Origin: Heracleum sosnowskyi
Lineage: Eukaryota > Streptophyta > Magnoliopsida > Apiales > Apiaceae
Length of the DNA stretch: 64,000 nucleotides
Assembly (NCBI GenBank): GCA_030848705.1
Contig: CM061236.1
Location: forward strand, 60,097,481-60,161,480
Direction: 5' to 3'
The position numbers and the translations under genes were made by a program. The notes under the pieces are model-generated. The model saw only the letters and a list, made by a program, of their open reading frames with translations. It had not been told where the DNA came from and did not search any database. Positions 41,401 to 54,360 of the stretch are shown here, piece after piece (the stretch's first letter is position 1; every line of letters starts with the position of its first letter).

Positions 41401-41685
41401 AGGAATTAAATGATACGAATATCTCTCCCGATAATGATTCGAATACGAAAGACGAAGAGATAATAATTAATGTACGAAATTCCAACGGGGCCCTTGAATT
41501 ATCAAAACGGGGCTCAGATTTGAAGAAAATTCCAAATGATGAAATATTTGAAAGGGGCTTTCGACTCACCATTTAGCACATAATCACATAATAATTATCA
41601 TTTAATAATATTCCAATACTCCACAATAAATATTTTTATATTAAATATATCATTTAATCAAATAATAAAATTCACGGATATTACA
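38420..41685 (-). repeat. 3' LTR of the minus-strand Gypsy element
   Basis: 3,266 bp; on the minus strand begins TGTAATATCCGTG and ends GGAGGGCGTCACA. It follows the polypurine tract TTAAGGGGGGAAGAA. It has blocks shared with the plus-strand Gypsy LTR but lacks about 1.6 kb of it. Short frames within it are not genes. Confidence 0.85.
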
Positions 41686-41724
41686 TTCTTCCCCCCTTAA
41701 TAGGATTATGTCCTCAGAATCAGA

Positions 41725-42287
41725 TCAAGGAAACAACTGGGGATACTTCTCTAACATCTCACTCTCTAACTCCCAGGTAGACTCTTCTACTTTAGGATTC
41801 CTCCACAAAACTCTCACTAACGCTACTGTCTTATTCCTTAGTACTTTCTCCTTACGATCCAATATCTGAATCGGTCGTTCTACATAAGATAAATCTGCCT
41901 GGACCTCTATGGGTTCATACTCTATTACATGATTTGAATCTGGTCGATACCTCTTAAGCATAGATACATGAAATACATTATGAACGTGCTGCATATGCGG
42001 CGGCAATGCTAACTCGTAAGCTACCTTGCCCACTTTCTTCAAAATCTCAAAAGGTCCAACATATCTCAGACTCAACTTCCCTTTCTTTCCAAACCAAACT
42101 AATAGTTTCCACGGTGAAACCTTTAGTAACACTTGCTCTCCTTCTTCGAATCCCACATCCTTTCTGGCTAGATCCGCGTACTTTTTCTGTCGGTCCTGAG
42201 CTGTTATCAATCTTCTTTGAATCAATTGAATCACTTCCTTTGTTTGTTGCACTAGTTCTGGTCCTATCATCTTCCGTTCACCAACTT
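41725..42287 (-). CDS. Gypsy pol 3' part: integrase C-terminus and chromodomain-like tail
   Basis: Starts within GERKMIGPELVQQT, immediately after the insertion point of the Copia LTR, and ends at a stop at 41725. It contains the GPF/Y-type motif (LRYVGPFEILKKVGKVAYEL), HNVFHVSMLKRY, and the tail VRVLWRNPKVEESTWELESE, which resembles a chromodomain used for targeting heterochromatin. No stop or frameshift is visible in this part. Confidence 0.88.
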
Positions 42288-43425
42288 TGTAAAGCATAAT
42301 GTAACATAAGATGTAAAAGAGATAACTACAACTCAACCAAGGACAAGACAGACAATAATATTAACAGAAGCACAGGAATCCAGAATCAATGAAGATAAGG
42401 TAAACTCAAAAAATCAAAATACGTTATGTATTCTTGAAGTCCGTAAACAGGTCACGGAAAGAAGTTCATGAAAATGTTCAAGCCTCAGTGACAACAAAAG
42501 AAACAAGACTTTCAAGACGACAGAAGTATGTGAATGATTTAGAGTCAGTACCACAGGATTCCAGTGATGAAGCAACCAGGACGACAAAGGACTTATCAGC
42601 AGCATTGAATTGCAGACATAAAAGAAGAATTGATCAAGTGTTATTCATCTGTGAACCAGACCAGTTGCACTAGGTGACGGCACTGAAAAGATCAAATTGT
42701 TTTATCATCTCGGAAGAAATTGAAACAGTCTAAAACTTAAACACCCTGAAACTTTTCTGGAGACTAACAAAAGAAAAGGTTCGATGGTTTTTCTAAATAG
42801 AAAACCATTGAATATATGTAATCATGGAATGAAATGATTACTTTATTATTTGATAGTTTTCTAGTTTAGTAAACCATCGAATGGAAAGCATAAAGTAAGT
42901 ATTCTATTTGATAGTTTTTATTTAAAAACTATCGAATTGAATAATTACTTTATTCATTCGATAGTTTTCATTTGGAAAAGTGGGTGAAAAGTTTGTTTGT
43001 CTGACAGGTTGATGAGAATTGGACGGCCAAGATTGTTTTAACAATTAAGGTTTGATAGTTTTCAAAAACAGAAGTCTACAATTAACAGAGAGAAGAGTGT
43101 GTCTTCTTCAGTCGAGGTTAGTTCATAGTAGCAACTACTGAGAGAGAGTTTTGAGCCGGAGAAGATCATAGAAATTTATAGTGCTCAGAATTCTTTCATT
43201 GTATTGATTATGAATAACCTAGAACTCATTGAAGCTAATCTACGGATCAGAAATTGTAGCACCCCTCGAGGTTTATATTTATAAAAAGATATATTCCCCG
43301 ACTTTTGGTTTGGTTTGGTGTGTTTGATTTCGTTATAGAACTGAATGAATTATCCGCGAACGAAATTGAATTATTTGTGAGTATCGTATTCAACCCCCCC
43401 TTCTACGAGACTTCGGGACCTAACA
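42288..43425 (+). repeat. Copia 1 LTR, solo-like copy
   Basis: 1,138 bp from TGTAAAGCATAATG to GACCTAACA, flanked by AACTT at 42283-42287 and 43426-43430. By translation and direct reading it is identical to the 3' LTR at 54361-55498. It carries five TCGATAGTTTT-type inverted motifs. No Copia internal sequence follows it. Confidence 0.9.
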
Positions 43426-44540
43426 AACTTCTTCCCAATACACTGGAGATCGACACTTTCGTCCATACAAAGCTTCGTAAGGTGACATTCCGATGCTCGC
43501 GTGAAAACTATTATTATATGAAAATTCCACCAAGGGTAGATGATCGTCCCAACTGCCTTCAAAGTCAAGTGCACATGTCCTAAGCATATCTTCAATAGTC
43601 TGAATCGTTCTTTCGCTTTGACCGTCCGTCTGCGGGTGATAAGTCGTACTCATTCTTAACTCGGTGCCCAAACACTCTTGAAAACTCCTCCAAAATCTTG
43701 AATTGAATCGAGGGTCTCGATCAGACACTATTGATACTGGAACTCCATGCCATACTACGATTTCCTTTATGTAAATATGAACTAACTTATCTAGCGAGAA
43801 TCTCTCGTTAATCGGAAGAAAATGCGTATATTTCGTCAATCGATCCATAATAACCCAGATGGCATCATGGTTAGCCTTCATTCTAGGTAATCCTACCACA
43901 AAGTCCATCGCAATGTGTTCCCACTTCCATTCAGGAATTTCCAATGGTTGAAGTAATCCACTTGGTCTCTGATGTTCCGCCTTGACTCTTTGACACGTAA
44001 AGCATTTACTTACCCATTCCGCAATCTCTCTCTTCATATCTGGCCACCAAAAGTTCGTCTTAAGATCTCGATACATCTTCATACTCCCTAGATGAATTGA
44101 ATACTTCGAGTTATGCGCTTCGTGCAAAATTTCATTTTTCAGCTCCGCTACATTAGGTACCCATATCCGAGAAGCAAATCTAAAGATCCCTTTGTCGTCC
44201 GGTTGGCTACATATTTCCTCACCTATCATCTTACTCACATCATCATTCATAACTTGCTCTTGGCACTTCCGTATCTTCTCCAACAATTCAGGTTGAAACG
44301 TCATGGCATAAATCATTTCTGTCGCATCCTTCGGAATACTTACTTCGATCTCTAACTTTTCAAATTCCTTGTATAACTCTTTGGTCATCGTCAGTGTATT
44401 TAATCTCTCTTTTCTGCTCAGTGCATCTGCTACCACATTTGCCTTACCGGGATGATAGTTGATAGAAACGTCGTAGTCCTTGATTAGTTCTAACCATCTT
44501 CGTTGCCTCATGTTCAGCTCTTTCTGAGTAAAGATATACT
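43426..44540 (-). pseudogene. Duplicated Gypsy pol segment (RNase H end and integrase)
   Basis: Identical to 55499-56613. It encodes LIKDYDVSINYHPGKANVVA through the integrase core to RSPVYWEEV. It breaks off at 44540, where a truncated Copia LTR begins with no recognisable target duplication. It is a partial duplicate and cannot give a complete Pol. Confidence 0.88.
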
Positions 44541-45388
44541 CAGGACGACAAAGGACTTATCAGCAGCATTGAATTGCAGACATAAAAGAAGAATTGATCA
44601 AGTGTTATTCATCTGTGAACCAGACCAGTTGCACTAGGTGACGGCACTGAAAAGATCAAATTGTTTTATCATCTCGGAAGAAATTGAAACAGTCTAAAAC
44701 TTAAACACCCTGAAACTTTTCTGGAGACTAACAAAAGAAAAGGTTCGATGGTTTTTCTAAATAGAAAACCATCGAATATATGTAATCATGGAATGAAATG
44801 ATTACTTTATTATTTGATAGTTTTCTAGTTTAGTAAACCATCGAATGGAAAGCATAAAGTAAGTATTCTATTTGATAGTTTTTATTTAAAAACTATCGAA
44901 TTGAATAATTACTTTATTCATTAGATAGTTTTCATTTGGAAAAGTGGGTGAAAAGTTTGTTTGTCTGACAAGTTGATGAGAATTGGACGGCCAAGATTGT
45001 TTTAACAATTAAGGTTCGATAGTTTTCAAAAACAGAAGTCTACAATTAACAGAGAGAAGAGTGTGTCTTCTTCAGTCGAGGTTAGTTCATAGTAGCAACT
45101 ACTGAGAGAGAGTTTTGAGCCGGAGAAGATCATAGAAATTTATAGTGCTCAGAATTCTTTCATTGTATTGATTATGAATAACCTAGAACTCATTGAAGCT
45201 AATCTACGGATTAGAAATTGTAGCACCCCTCGAGGTTTATATTTATAAAAAGATATATTCCCCGACTTTTGGTTTGGTTTGGTGTGTTTGATTTCGTTAT
45301 AGAACTGAATGAATTATCCGCGAACGAAATTGAATTATTTGTGAGTATCGTATTCAACCCCCCTTCTACGATACTTCGGGACCTAACA
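44541..45388 (+). repeat. Copia 1 5' LTR, first 289 bp missing
   Basis: Matches 42577-43425 but with about ten differences (for example C7 shortened to C6, and GAGACTTC changed to GATACTTC). The other two copies are identical to each other, so this one is the older, diverged 5' partner of the 3' LTR. Confidence 0.88.
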
Positions 45389-45390
45389 AT

Positions 45391-45402
45391 TGGTATCAAA
45401 GC
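45391..45402 (+). other. Primer binding site, initiator tRNA-Met type
   Basis: TGGTATCAAAGC two bases after the LTR end; one mismatch to the usual TGGTATCAGAGC. Confidence 0.8.
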
Positions 45403-47640
45403 TTGTTAATCGACATACAGATTAGATCCGGGTATTTCAGACCAGTCAGACAAGAGTTCTGAGGAGGCCAACTTCTAAATAAATTTATTTTATGAATTTA
45501 TATTTTAATAAGTTTATTTTATAAATTTAAGTTAAAATGAATTTATCTTATAAATTTAATTTAAATGAGTTCATTATTTAAACTTGAATAAGTTTATTTG
45601 ATTAACTTAATTTAAATAAATTTATTTTATAAATTCAAGTTACATAAATTTATATTTTAAACTTAAGTAAATTTAATTTATGTTATGAATTTATTTTAGA
45701 GGTGCGGCACAGAGCAATTTGTAGTGTGCTAAAGAGACCCCTTAGAATTTGTGAATTGTAGTCAATTTAGGTGGCCAAATTTTTTGAGTCTGAGAAGTAT
45801 GGTGACTTCGATAGTTTTTTTTTAAAAACTATCGAAGTGGTAATGTTTCTTAGTTTTTCAAAAATGGTCAGCCAAGTTTCTTCGATAGTTTTTGTTTTAA
45901 AAACAATCGAAGTGCTTGAATTGGCCAGCTTTACAAAAGCACCCCGAATTAATTTTTTTTTATTTCTGAGTTATTTATTTATTTCGAATTTTTGTTTAAA
46001 AAAAAATTCTTAAATTCTAATTTTTCTTAAATATTAATTTACATGATTTAATTTTTAAGAATTCGAAATTCTTGAAAATTAAATGTTTTGTAAATATTTA
46101 TTTTTGATTAATTTATTTTTAAGGAAAATTAAAAATTCTGAATATTTAAATTTTTCTTAAGTATTAAATTGAGGGTGCTCAAGGGCTTGTAGAAGAAGAT
46201 TCCTCCGGGTGTTAAACTAATTTTTATCTTTCGAAGAAAAAGATGACCATGAAGCTGATTTCCGGAAGAAGTTTCTACGAATATTTTTTTTTTAAGGAGA
46301 TTTAATCTAAAGAGATTATGAAGGGAGGAATAAAGGGTGTTAGAGAATTGAACGGACAAACAAATATCTCAGTAACGTTTATTAATGTTGGAACCTCATA
46401 ACAGAATAGAAGAATTACTAGTAGCTGAATCAGAAGAAGCTCAGGTAGAAAACCTCGAGAGACTAGACTAAAGATCAGTGTTTCACTTGTCAAGGAAGTT
46501 TAGTCACATCAGATTCAGAAGGAGTACAAAAGCCACATCCATGGATCAGGCCTATTTATTCCGAAGCAAAGACTCTTCAAGATTCAGTTCAAGAGGTAGT
46601 TACAGACTGAGATGGTAACAAAAACAAGAGTGATAGTTTCAACTTTGATAAGAACTATATAACGAGAAACTATCAGGGTGTGCTACACAATGAAGAAGCC
46701 TAACAAACAAAGAAGAATAGGGACTCAGTTAATAGCTGAAACAGAAGTGGAATGCTTTGTTGAAGAAGCATCAGCACAAAACTTATGTTGCTTAAGGAAA
46801 GAGTTGGGATGGATCAGATGACGAGAAGATCATGGATATCTTGCTTTCATAGCAATCTCTGAAGATGATTCACCTCACATATCTCAGGTATCTTTTCCTT
46901 GAACCAATGCAGTATTTAATTCTCAATATTCAAAGCATGTACATAGGAGATCTTATATATGTGTGTATGAATATTTGTAGAATAAGATTTGCAAGTGAGA
47001 TAGAAGCTTTCTTAAGAAACAACTCTTAGTTTTAGGGGTTAAGTTTCTGGCACATAAGATCTTAGTAAAGCTAAGTTTCAGTATCCCTAGTAGAACAAGA
47101 TTTGCTCATTTATTCTGAATTGTTTGTTAAGGGATAATCAGTTTGAAGGATGGAGGAATTACCTTTAGAGTCATTAGAATTTGTAGAACACCAAGCTGTA
47201 TCTAAAACTGACTTAGGTAATAGAGAAAGTTAGATGCCATACAACAACAGAATGGATTAGATAGAATTAGTGATTTAATTATTAATTCTTTTATTCCATG
47301 TGTGCTTAGAAAATTATTGAATATCTGTAAATCTACTTGCTACCTGTTACACTTGTGTATATTGGTTAAAGTAGAAAGTACTGAATTTTCTAAAATGCAG
47401 AACATGCCTAATTTGCACATCTCTTATCTGCAATGTCAAAATGCTCAATGTATGCCATTTATTCTTATTAACATGTTTGCTTATTTAAATATTATGAATG
47501 CATATCTTAGAACTTGCATTAATCATAGAAAAAGCATGTTTAAGAATTACATTAGAGCAACGACTGCAAGGTCAGTCAGAGATAAGAATAAGCATGTATA
47601 GGTTGAAGCTGTTGTTACCACTTTTAAAAGCAAAATCTCT
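45403..47640 (+). other. Copia 1 leader and eroded gag region
   Basis: AT-rich leader. A perfect 15-bp-arm hairpin ACTTCGATAGTTTTT / AAAAACTATCGAAGT lies at 45805-45838, and a second with one mismatch at 45890-45913. Downstream to 47.6 kb I see no intact gag; short open frames only. Confidence 0.55.
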
Positions 47641-50230
47641 AATCCATCTGGACCCAAGCAAATAAGTTGGGTACCAAGAACTGTCAATCCATTTTTGAGT
47701 GCAGGCAAATCAGGTTAATCGATTTATATGCTTTCTTGGTCTTTACTACTGAAGACATATGATCGAAGAAAGATCTTGCCATCAAATGTGATTGAGAAAG
47801 CTGTTCCGTTAATAATCTTTGGAGATGACAGCAAAGGTTTTCATCACGGGACATGGCTACGTTGGAAATGGAATGTCATCATGTTTACAATAATTGGTAT
47901 CATTGATAACAACTAATAATTGGAGTCAAGGATAATAATTAGAAGCAACTCTCTTGCTGAAGATTCACAGCACAAATCTTTTTATTCAATGAAGGAGCAG
48001 TGTTTTATCTCAAGCAGGAAGGTTGAGAAGCTCTCACCCTTGCATGACAATACAAGGAACTCTTTTCTAAAGATGGTATTGGTGAGAGGACTGCCTCATC
48101 TGGGATTCAAGCTAGATGAAATATATGAGGCATGTCATTAAGGGAAGTCAAAGAAACATCACAGAAAAGCTATAATGTGATAAGCATTACTGAGCCGCTT
48201 CAGATGATACGTATGGAACTCTACGGACTAGTTAATGTCTTATCTACAACAAAGTAAAGATATACTTCAGTGATGGTTGATGTCTACTCTTAATACAAAC
48301 TGGTGTTGTTTGTTCAATCTGAAGGACAGGACATCACAGATGAGATTAATCACATTTCCATGATCAGTAACAAATACAGGAAGACCCTGTATTGGCCAAC
48401 AGAAGCAAACTCTGAATTTCTTTCAGGGGTTTGAAGGAAATTGTTCTACAAGTAAGCATCTTGGCAAGATTGGCAGCTAAGGCTCTTAAGGATATTTTCC
48501 TCGGCTAATCAGTGGAATCTAAAGCCTTCGAGGTAAATTTGATTAATCAACAAGAGGTGATTGAAAGTCTGGATATGATGTTCAACAACTCCAAGCTCTC
48601 AGCTGTTATGTGTGAAATTAATGGTAATGATGATTCAAATCCAAGCAGTGGTAATGGTAGTTTAACTACACAGCTCAGTACTTCAACAGAACCACTCAGC
48701 GAGGATGAGGATTCTCAGGAAATCCCAGCAACAGCTTAGGGGGAGCAAAAGAAGGATCAATTAGTCAGATCAACACCACAATGAATATCTAGAGGACACT
48801 TCAAGAACGTATCTGTCAAGACAAAGGGTTTAGATTCAATATCATTCCTGATGTCTAGTTCTTAGTGATCCTAGTGGTGGAGTGAAGACTGGAGCTATAG
48901 AGTATGAATGATTATTTTCTTGGTTTTCTTTCTGAAGAAGAAACAAAGAAAGGTAAAGAAGCTCTGATGGATCCAGATTGGGTGATTGCAAAGCAAAATG
49001 AACTCAATCAATCTGAAAGGCAGAAAGTTTGGAAGCTGGTACCCAGGCCTAAGGGAAAATCTGTTATTGGAACAAGATGGGTATCCAGAATACTGGATGA
49101 AATTGGCATTGTTATGAGGGACAAGGCCAAACTGGATGCTAGGTTACTATTAGGAAGCAGTATCTAACAAGAAGCACCAGTGACGAGACTTGAGGATATC
49201 AGGATATATCTGTATGGTGAATATGATCAAGTGCACTCCTGATTGGTGAGATAGTAGAAGAAGTCAATGTACAACAGATCCTGGCATTTGCTGTTGCAGA
49301 TCAATTGGACGTTGTATAACTTCTCTTCACAAGATCACTACAGATTGGTATGAACCGATATCAATACTCAAGCAATCGTCAAAGACATGGTATGACACTC
49401 TAACTGAACTTTTACAGAATATGAATTTATTAGAGTTGTCATAAGGCACAAACATAATGTCATATATGTGCAGTGATATCATGATTATATTATATGTTGG
49501 TCTACTAACGAAAACTTGTGCAAGAAATTTGCCAAGTCATTGCAGAGAATGTACAAGATGAGTATGTTGGGAAAGTTGCAATTCTTTTTGGATTTACGTT
49601 GAGCAAGCCAGAAGATTAATTCTTTTAGGAGCACAAGTAAGCCAAAAGAGTGATGGCAATAAAAGTAAGTCAAGAATCTTTTGAATGTGCACAATTGAGA
49701 AGATTCTAGACATGCCAAGACTCCCTACCAACAGCAGCCACTAAAGCTTGATCAGGACAAATCAGGTAAAAGACAGAAATGACAAGCTAGAGAGGTATGC
49801 GTCTCATTAAGTTATTAGCTGCAAATTGACAACACATATTGTATTCTCAAGTTGCCAATGTGCAAGGTTCCAAGTGGATTTCAAAAATCTAGTCTTATAG
49901 TTATCAACATGATTTTGAGATATCTTAAGGGAATACCAAATCTCAGTATATGGTACCCTAAAGATACTTGTTAACATGTTTAGCTATTTAGATATAAAAT
50001 ACGCAGGTTGTAAGAAAGACAGGAGAAGCATCTCTGAATGACAGGAGGAGCATCTCTAGAAGCTGTCAACTTCGTGGAGGAAGATTGATTTCTTGTTATT
50101 ATTTCAGGAAATAACTTTATCTCCAACAACTCTGTGGAACAATCCACGACAATGCACCTTGACAACAGGTATCATTTCTTTCGAGAGAATGTCTTCAATT
50201 CATAGAGTAACTTGCAGACACGCACCTGAT
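47641..50230 (+). pseudogene. Copia 1 gag-pol remnants
   Basis: Recognisable islands in order: GPKQISWVPRTVNPFLS (about 47650), protease-like IIFGDDSKG (about 47815), RT N-terminus DPDWVIAKQNELNQSERQ and KSVIGTRWV (48975-49090), and RNase H region ILRYLKGIPNLSIWYPKDTC followed by YAGCKKDRRS (about 49912-50040). These align to the intact-looking Copia 2 Pol at 62058-63948. Stops and frameshifts are frequent and the catalytic YVDD block is not recognisable, so this Pol is dead. Confidence 0.75.
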
Positions 50231-51500
50231 TTGAAAATCTCATCTGCAAGAAACTCTTAAATAAGTTCACAAGTATAAAATTGTTCATATTTTAAGGACT
50301 TGTGAATTTATTTAACATCCAGTCCTCATCTTAATAATTTAGTGCTAATATCTAACTCATAGATATTTAGTACTAATTTATTATTATTTATTTAATGAAA
50401 TTTGAATTATGGAAATTGAAGCAGTTCAATATCTTATTTGCTCCATAATTTAAAATACATAAAATAAATATGCAGCATAATTTATTGGATTTTAATTGGT
50501 TAATATCATTCAATGATATTTAGTCGATTTTATTCTGAGAAAATTGTGAATTTTCTGTTGACAATTGATTTTGGTAAATTTGAAAAGATTTATTAGAATT
50601 AAAACTTGACAGGAAATAAAACAGTCTAAATTTTAAAACAAGAACAGGTTTTAAAATGAAGACAGAAGCAAAAAATATCGAATTTAGGAAATTCGATAGT
50701 TTTTCAAGTACATAGATAAATCTATCGAAATAAATTTTCGATAGTTTTTGAAAAGGAAAAAGAAAAACTATTGAAAACATTTCTCGATACTTTTTGAGGA
50801 AAATTTGAAAAAGCATCGAATTGAATTTCATTATTCTTTATCTAAATTATCGATGGTTTTTGAATTAAAATGAAAATCTATCTGAGAGAATTAATTTTTC
50901 CTTTATTTTAATTCTCGATAGTTTTTCCACAAAGGATCCCTCGATAGTTTTTCAAGCTTTAAAAGGTAACAAGTTCGATAGTTTTTCAGAAAAACTTTTT
51001 AAATTCTGATTTTCAAACTCTTCGTTATTTTTCAAAATCTATCGAAGTAAAGTTGACAATTTTACCCCCAACTGAAAACCATCGAACATACTATTAAAAA
51101 CATCTAACACTGTAAAGACAATATTGCCCCTGTCAATTCAATAAGTATTTAACAACCCCTTACGTTTTTTTTCTTATTATCTGATCTAAGGGCTTTTGTT
51201 TATACTTACTAGAATACATATAACCAAGAACATCACTGCCTCAAGAACTTGTTTCTAAGAAAACTATTTTCACTATTGTTCTTTAGAAGGTAATTGTTTT
51301 CAATTGATTTCTTCAGATAATTCTGATTATTTGTGTTACCAAAAGTAGGGTTCTTGATAATAGTGATTCGAAGTTGTGTTTTTTTTAAGAAAAAGGGGTA
51401 ATTTTGTTTTAAGGGTATTTTGTGTCAAGTTTGATTAATTAGTAATAATTAATTAAATTTAATTGGTTTTAGTTTTGGTTTAAAAGTAACCAAGACTAAT
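50231..51500 (+). repeat. Copia 1 inter-ORF region with dense TCGATAGTTTTT motifs
   Basis: Non-coding. From 50690 to 51090 about a dozen copies of TCGATAGTTTTT or its complement AAAAACTATCGA occur, many in facing pairs. The rest is AT-rich with no gene. Confidence 0.75.
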
Positions 51501-51501
51501 C

Positions 51502-54128
51502 ATGTCTCGTTTCAAAACTTGCAAGCCATTACGAATTTACAGTTTCGTGCATGGGCAGAGTTTCTGAACACACGTTCATTAGTGGCATATGCCTTGAGTA
51601 CTCCCGTAGTCCTTTGCATCGATCAATTGACTGCGTTGTACACAACCGCCACGGATACAAGTGAGAATAACGTAAGGTCCTTCAGTTTTGTTGTGCCAGG
51701 GGGCAGAACAATAAGGGTGACGGAACATGACTTTAACAGAATACTACATTTTTCTATAGAAAACCATGTTCCGGATCCCACAACTGAGGAGATACATGCT
51801 TTCTTCACTCTCATAAGAAGTCAACAACCTAACTTCTTTGTGGGAGAGTTCCTTAAGCATTACCTGACATGGGACCACTGGATGAAAGAACATGCATAGA
51901 TGATGTGCTTTGTTTCTATCCTAGGTTCCTACAGCTAATTCTCAATGATATCTTAACAGATGATGAGCGTGAGACATTCGCCAAAGAGGAGACCATGAAG
52001 TGCATGAAGATGAAGAGCAATGCAATAACCGCTCTGATAAGAAAGAATATCTTCCAGGGGTACCCACTGTTCTCACTGAATATCTAAGAACGGTGCCCCT
52101 ACCACTTCTACCCCCAGGGGAACAGGTAAATGAAGGTAACATTCCTCAACCTGAACTGGCTCCTGAACCACAACAATGGATGTTGATCCAGAGCCCTCAG
52201 TGGCCATCCAGACCACGAGATTGCAACCCACAATCTCTAACCACGGTCGAAGAGACTTTGGAAGAGCCAAATGAAACCACAAACGAACCTCCTTACCCTC
52301 CTATACCCAATATTCAGACATCCATGAGTGTAGAGGGAGATAGTGCCAAAGCAGCACCACATAAGGAGATACGCCATTCAACAACAGCTCTGTCTTACTC
52401 TAAAAGGAGAAGAACAGAAAACGAGGCAACTGTTGAAACTTCATATCAATCATCCAAAGCGCCCTTTATTGATTTTTCTGATGCTGATTGGGCTAAGCTA
52501 ACGAAAGCAATATCTGAACCAATAGCTCAATCAAGTAAGGAAGAATTGACGGAAGCAACTGGTGTTCCGACCATATTACGGTTAGGTTCACTGGTTGAAG
52601 GTTCTTTACTAAACCAAGAGTCTTCACAGACGTCGAGAGAAGGCTTTGACCTAAATGCACAATCTAAAAGGTCATTGTCTACCTCCCCAGATGGAACATA
52701 TCTGGATCCTGCGGGTAAAGGGTCTGACGTAGGTGCAGATCGGCAACTCGGTGACAATGAATCAATTTTAATTGAGGAGTTAACTGAGGTAAAGTCTTCA
52801 CAGACTATTGAGGAAGTTTCAGGATCTCTGCTGTTAATAGAGCCTGATTCTACCCTCCTAGAGATTCAAACTCTAGATCCTACAAAGGATACATCATCTA
52901 CGGATGATCAGCAACTTGGTTTAACCAAGGACGGGGACTTGCGAAGCCCCATTGCACCACCGGTGACCTCCTTAAGGACGGCTACGGTGATTTCTTCTGC
53001 AGGTACAACTAGCACAAAGGGATTGAGTGAAACAAAAACACTTACACCTGGCCTGAGTGGGAAAGGAAAAATGAGTGAAACACCGACAGAAACGTTGAGT
53101 GTACACCCAGAGCCAAACGTGAGGAGTGACACCCTAACCCTTCCAAATATTGAAGATTTGCTATTACCTGGAGGTACATGTTCAATCCACCCTCAAGAAG
53201 ATTATGGAATATGTTGAGGAACCAACAACCCGGACCTTCACAGCAACAACCTGATCCTTCTGCTACCTTTTACAATGAGGATAACTTCATCGAGGATTCC
53301 TCAACTAAGGGGGAGAAAGTTGGAGAAGGGGAAACAAATGAAGTGACTAATGAAGGTTGGCAAACAACTGGATGGGGAGTTTGGGAAACCAATGAAGCTA
53401 TTCCAGTTAGACAGTATTGGATTGAAGACATTGTGCAAGAAGAAAAAAGTGAGGAGGAATTTGAAGTCATGCAAGAGCAACCGATTCAGGAGGAGCATGA
53501 GCCATATAGAACATCCTATCTTGGATGATGATATGGAAGAAGAAGCAAATTCTCTATCACTAAGAGAGAAAGACACCACTGAAGGTGATTCTCATCAAGA
53601 TCCAAAGAACTACAAAGCTAAATGAACTGCTCCGTGAGCATGTTAAGGAAATCTTGATGAAGGTCAGTCCAGAGATTACTGAAAACCCTCCTATGGTTAG
53701 ATTCATGACGAATGACTTGTTCAGAATCTGCTATCTGACGGAGGACAAACTGAGAGATTACCCAAACGAATATCTAATATCAGTTGAGAAGTATCTTAGA
53801 TCCACTGGACTCACATCAACGGAGAAGGACAAAAGCAGCCGACACTCTAAGAGAATATCTTATGGAGAATGTTCCCTACTATAGGAAGAGAGTGGAGAAA
53901 GGATTGGAAGTGCATACCAGATTGCCAAACATGCCAAAGCTAAACAAGAAAGATGTTAACATTGCATGGCTGTGGGCTGGAGTGGGTCAAGAGGTTGGAT
54001 TTATTGGAAGACACATCCTAGGAGCAATCCTTAAACCTGGAGAACCACTGCACTATCTATCAGTGATTGATTATCAAGCTGCTAACTCCGATCCAATGAG
54101 TGAAGAAGGTGAGATTGGAATGGACTGA
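51502..54128 (+). pseudogene. Copia 1 extra ORF after pol, broken
   Basis: Open blocks at 51519-51899, 52000-53217, 53178-53528, 53585-53884 and 53784-54128 lie in different frames and together cover the position of the additional ORF of SIRE-like elements. The likely start is ATG at 51502, with a frameshift a few codons later. The N-terminal block (FVVPGGRTIRVTEHDFNRIL) has the same pattern as the Copia 2 ORF (FTLQGNEYIVNSDVLQACL), so they are probably homologous. The middle is Ser/Thr/Pro/Glu-rich and low in complexity. Function unknown; I see no convincing membrane protein signature. Confidence 0.6.
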
Positions 54129-54360
54129 AGATTGAAGCAAAGAACAAAAGAACTATCAGCTCAATCAAGAGGAGCAACTTCAAAGTGAAAAGTTTTATTG
54201 TTCTTTGATTTATGAAATCTGGAAATGTATATATCTGATCCAGAATGCAGTTAATATTATTACGCTGTCTTACTTTAAGTAGTTTCATGTTTCCTTAGTT
54301 AGTTGAGTTATCCTCGAAGTATTTGCTTGTCGAACTCTATCCAATCAAATAGGGGGAGAT

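Noticed and set aside
42414..43595. Small frames repeated exactly at 54487-55668
   Set aside because: They lie in the duplicated Copia 1 LTR and in the antisense of Gypsy integrase; identity comes from the duplication, not from coding selection.
50690..51090. CRISPR-like or simple satellite array
   Set aside because: Motifs occur in both orientations at irregular spacing, which fits neither a CRISPR array nor a tandem satellite.
52073..53579. Minus-strand frames opposite the Copia 1 extra ORF
   Set aside because: They are antisense shadows of the longer plus-strand frame.
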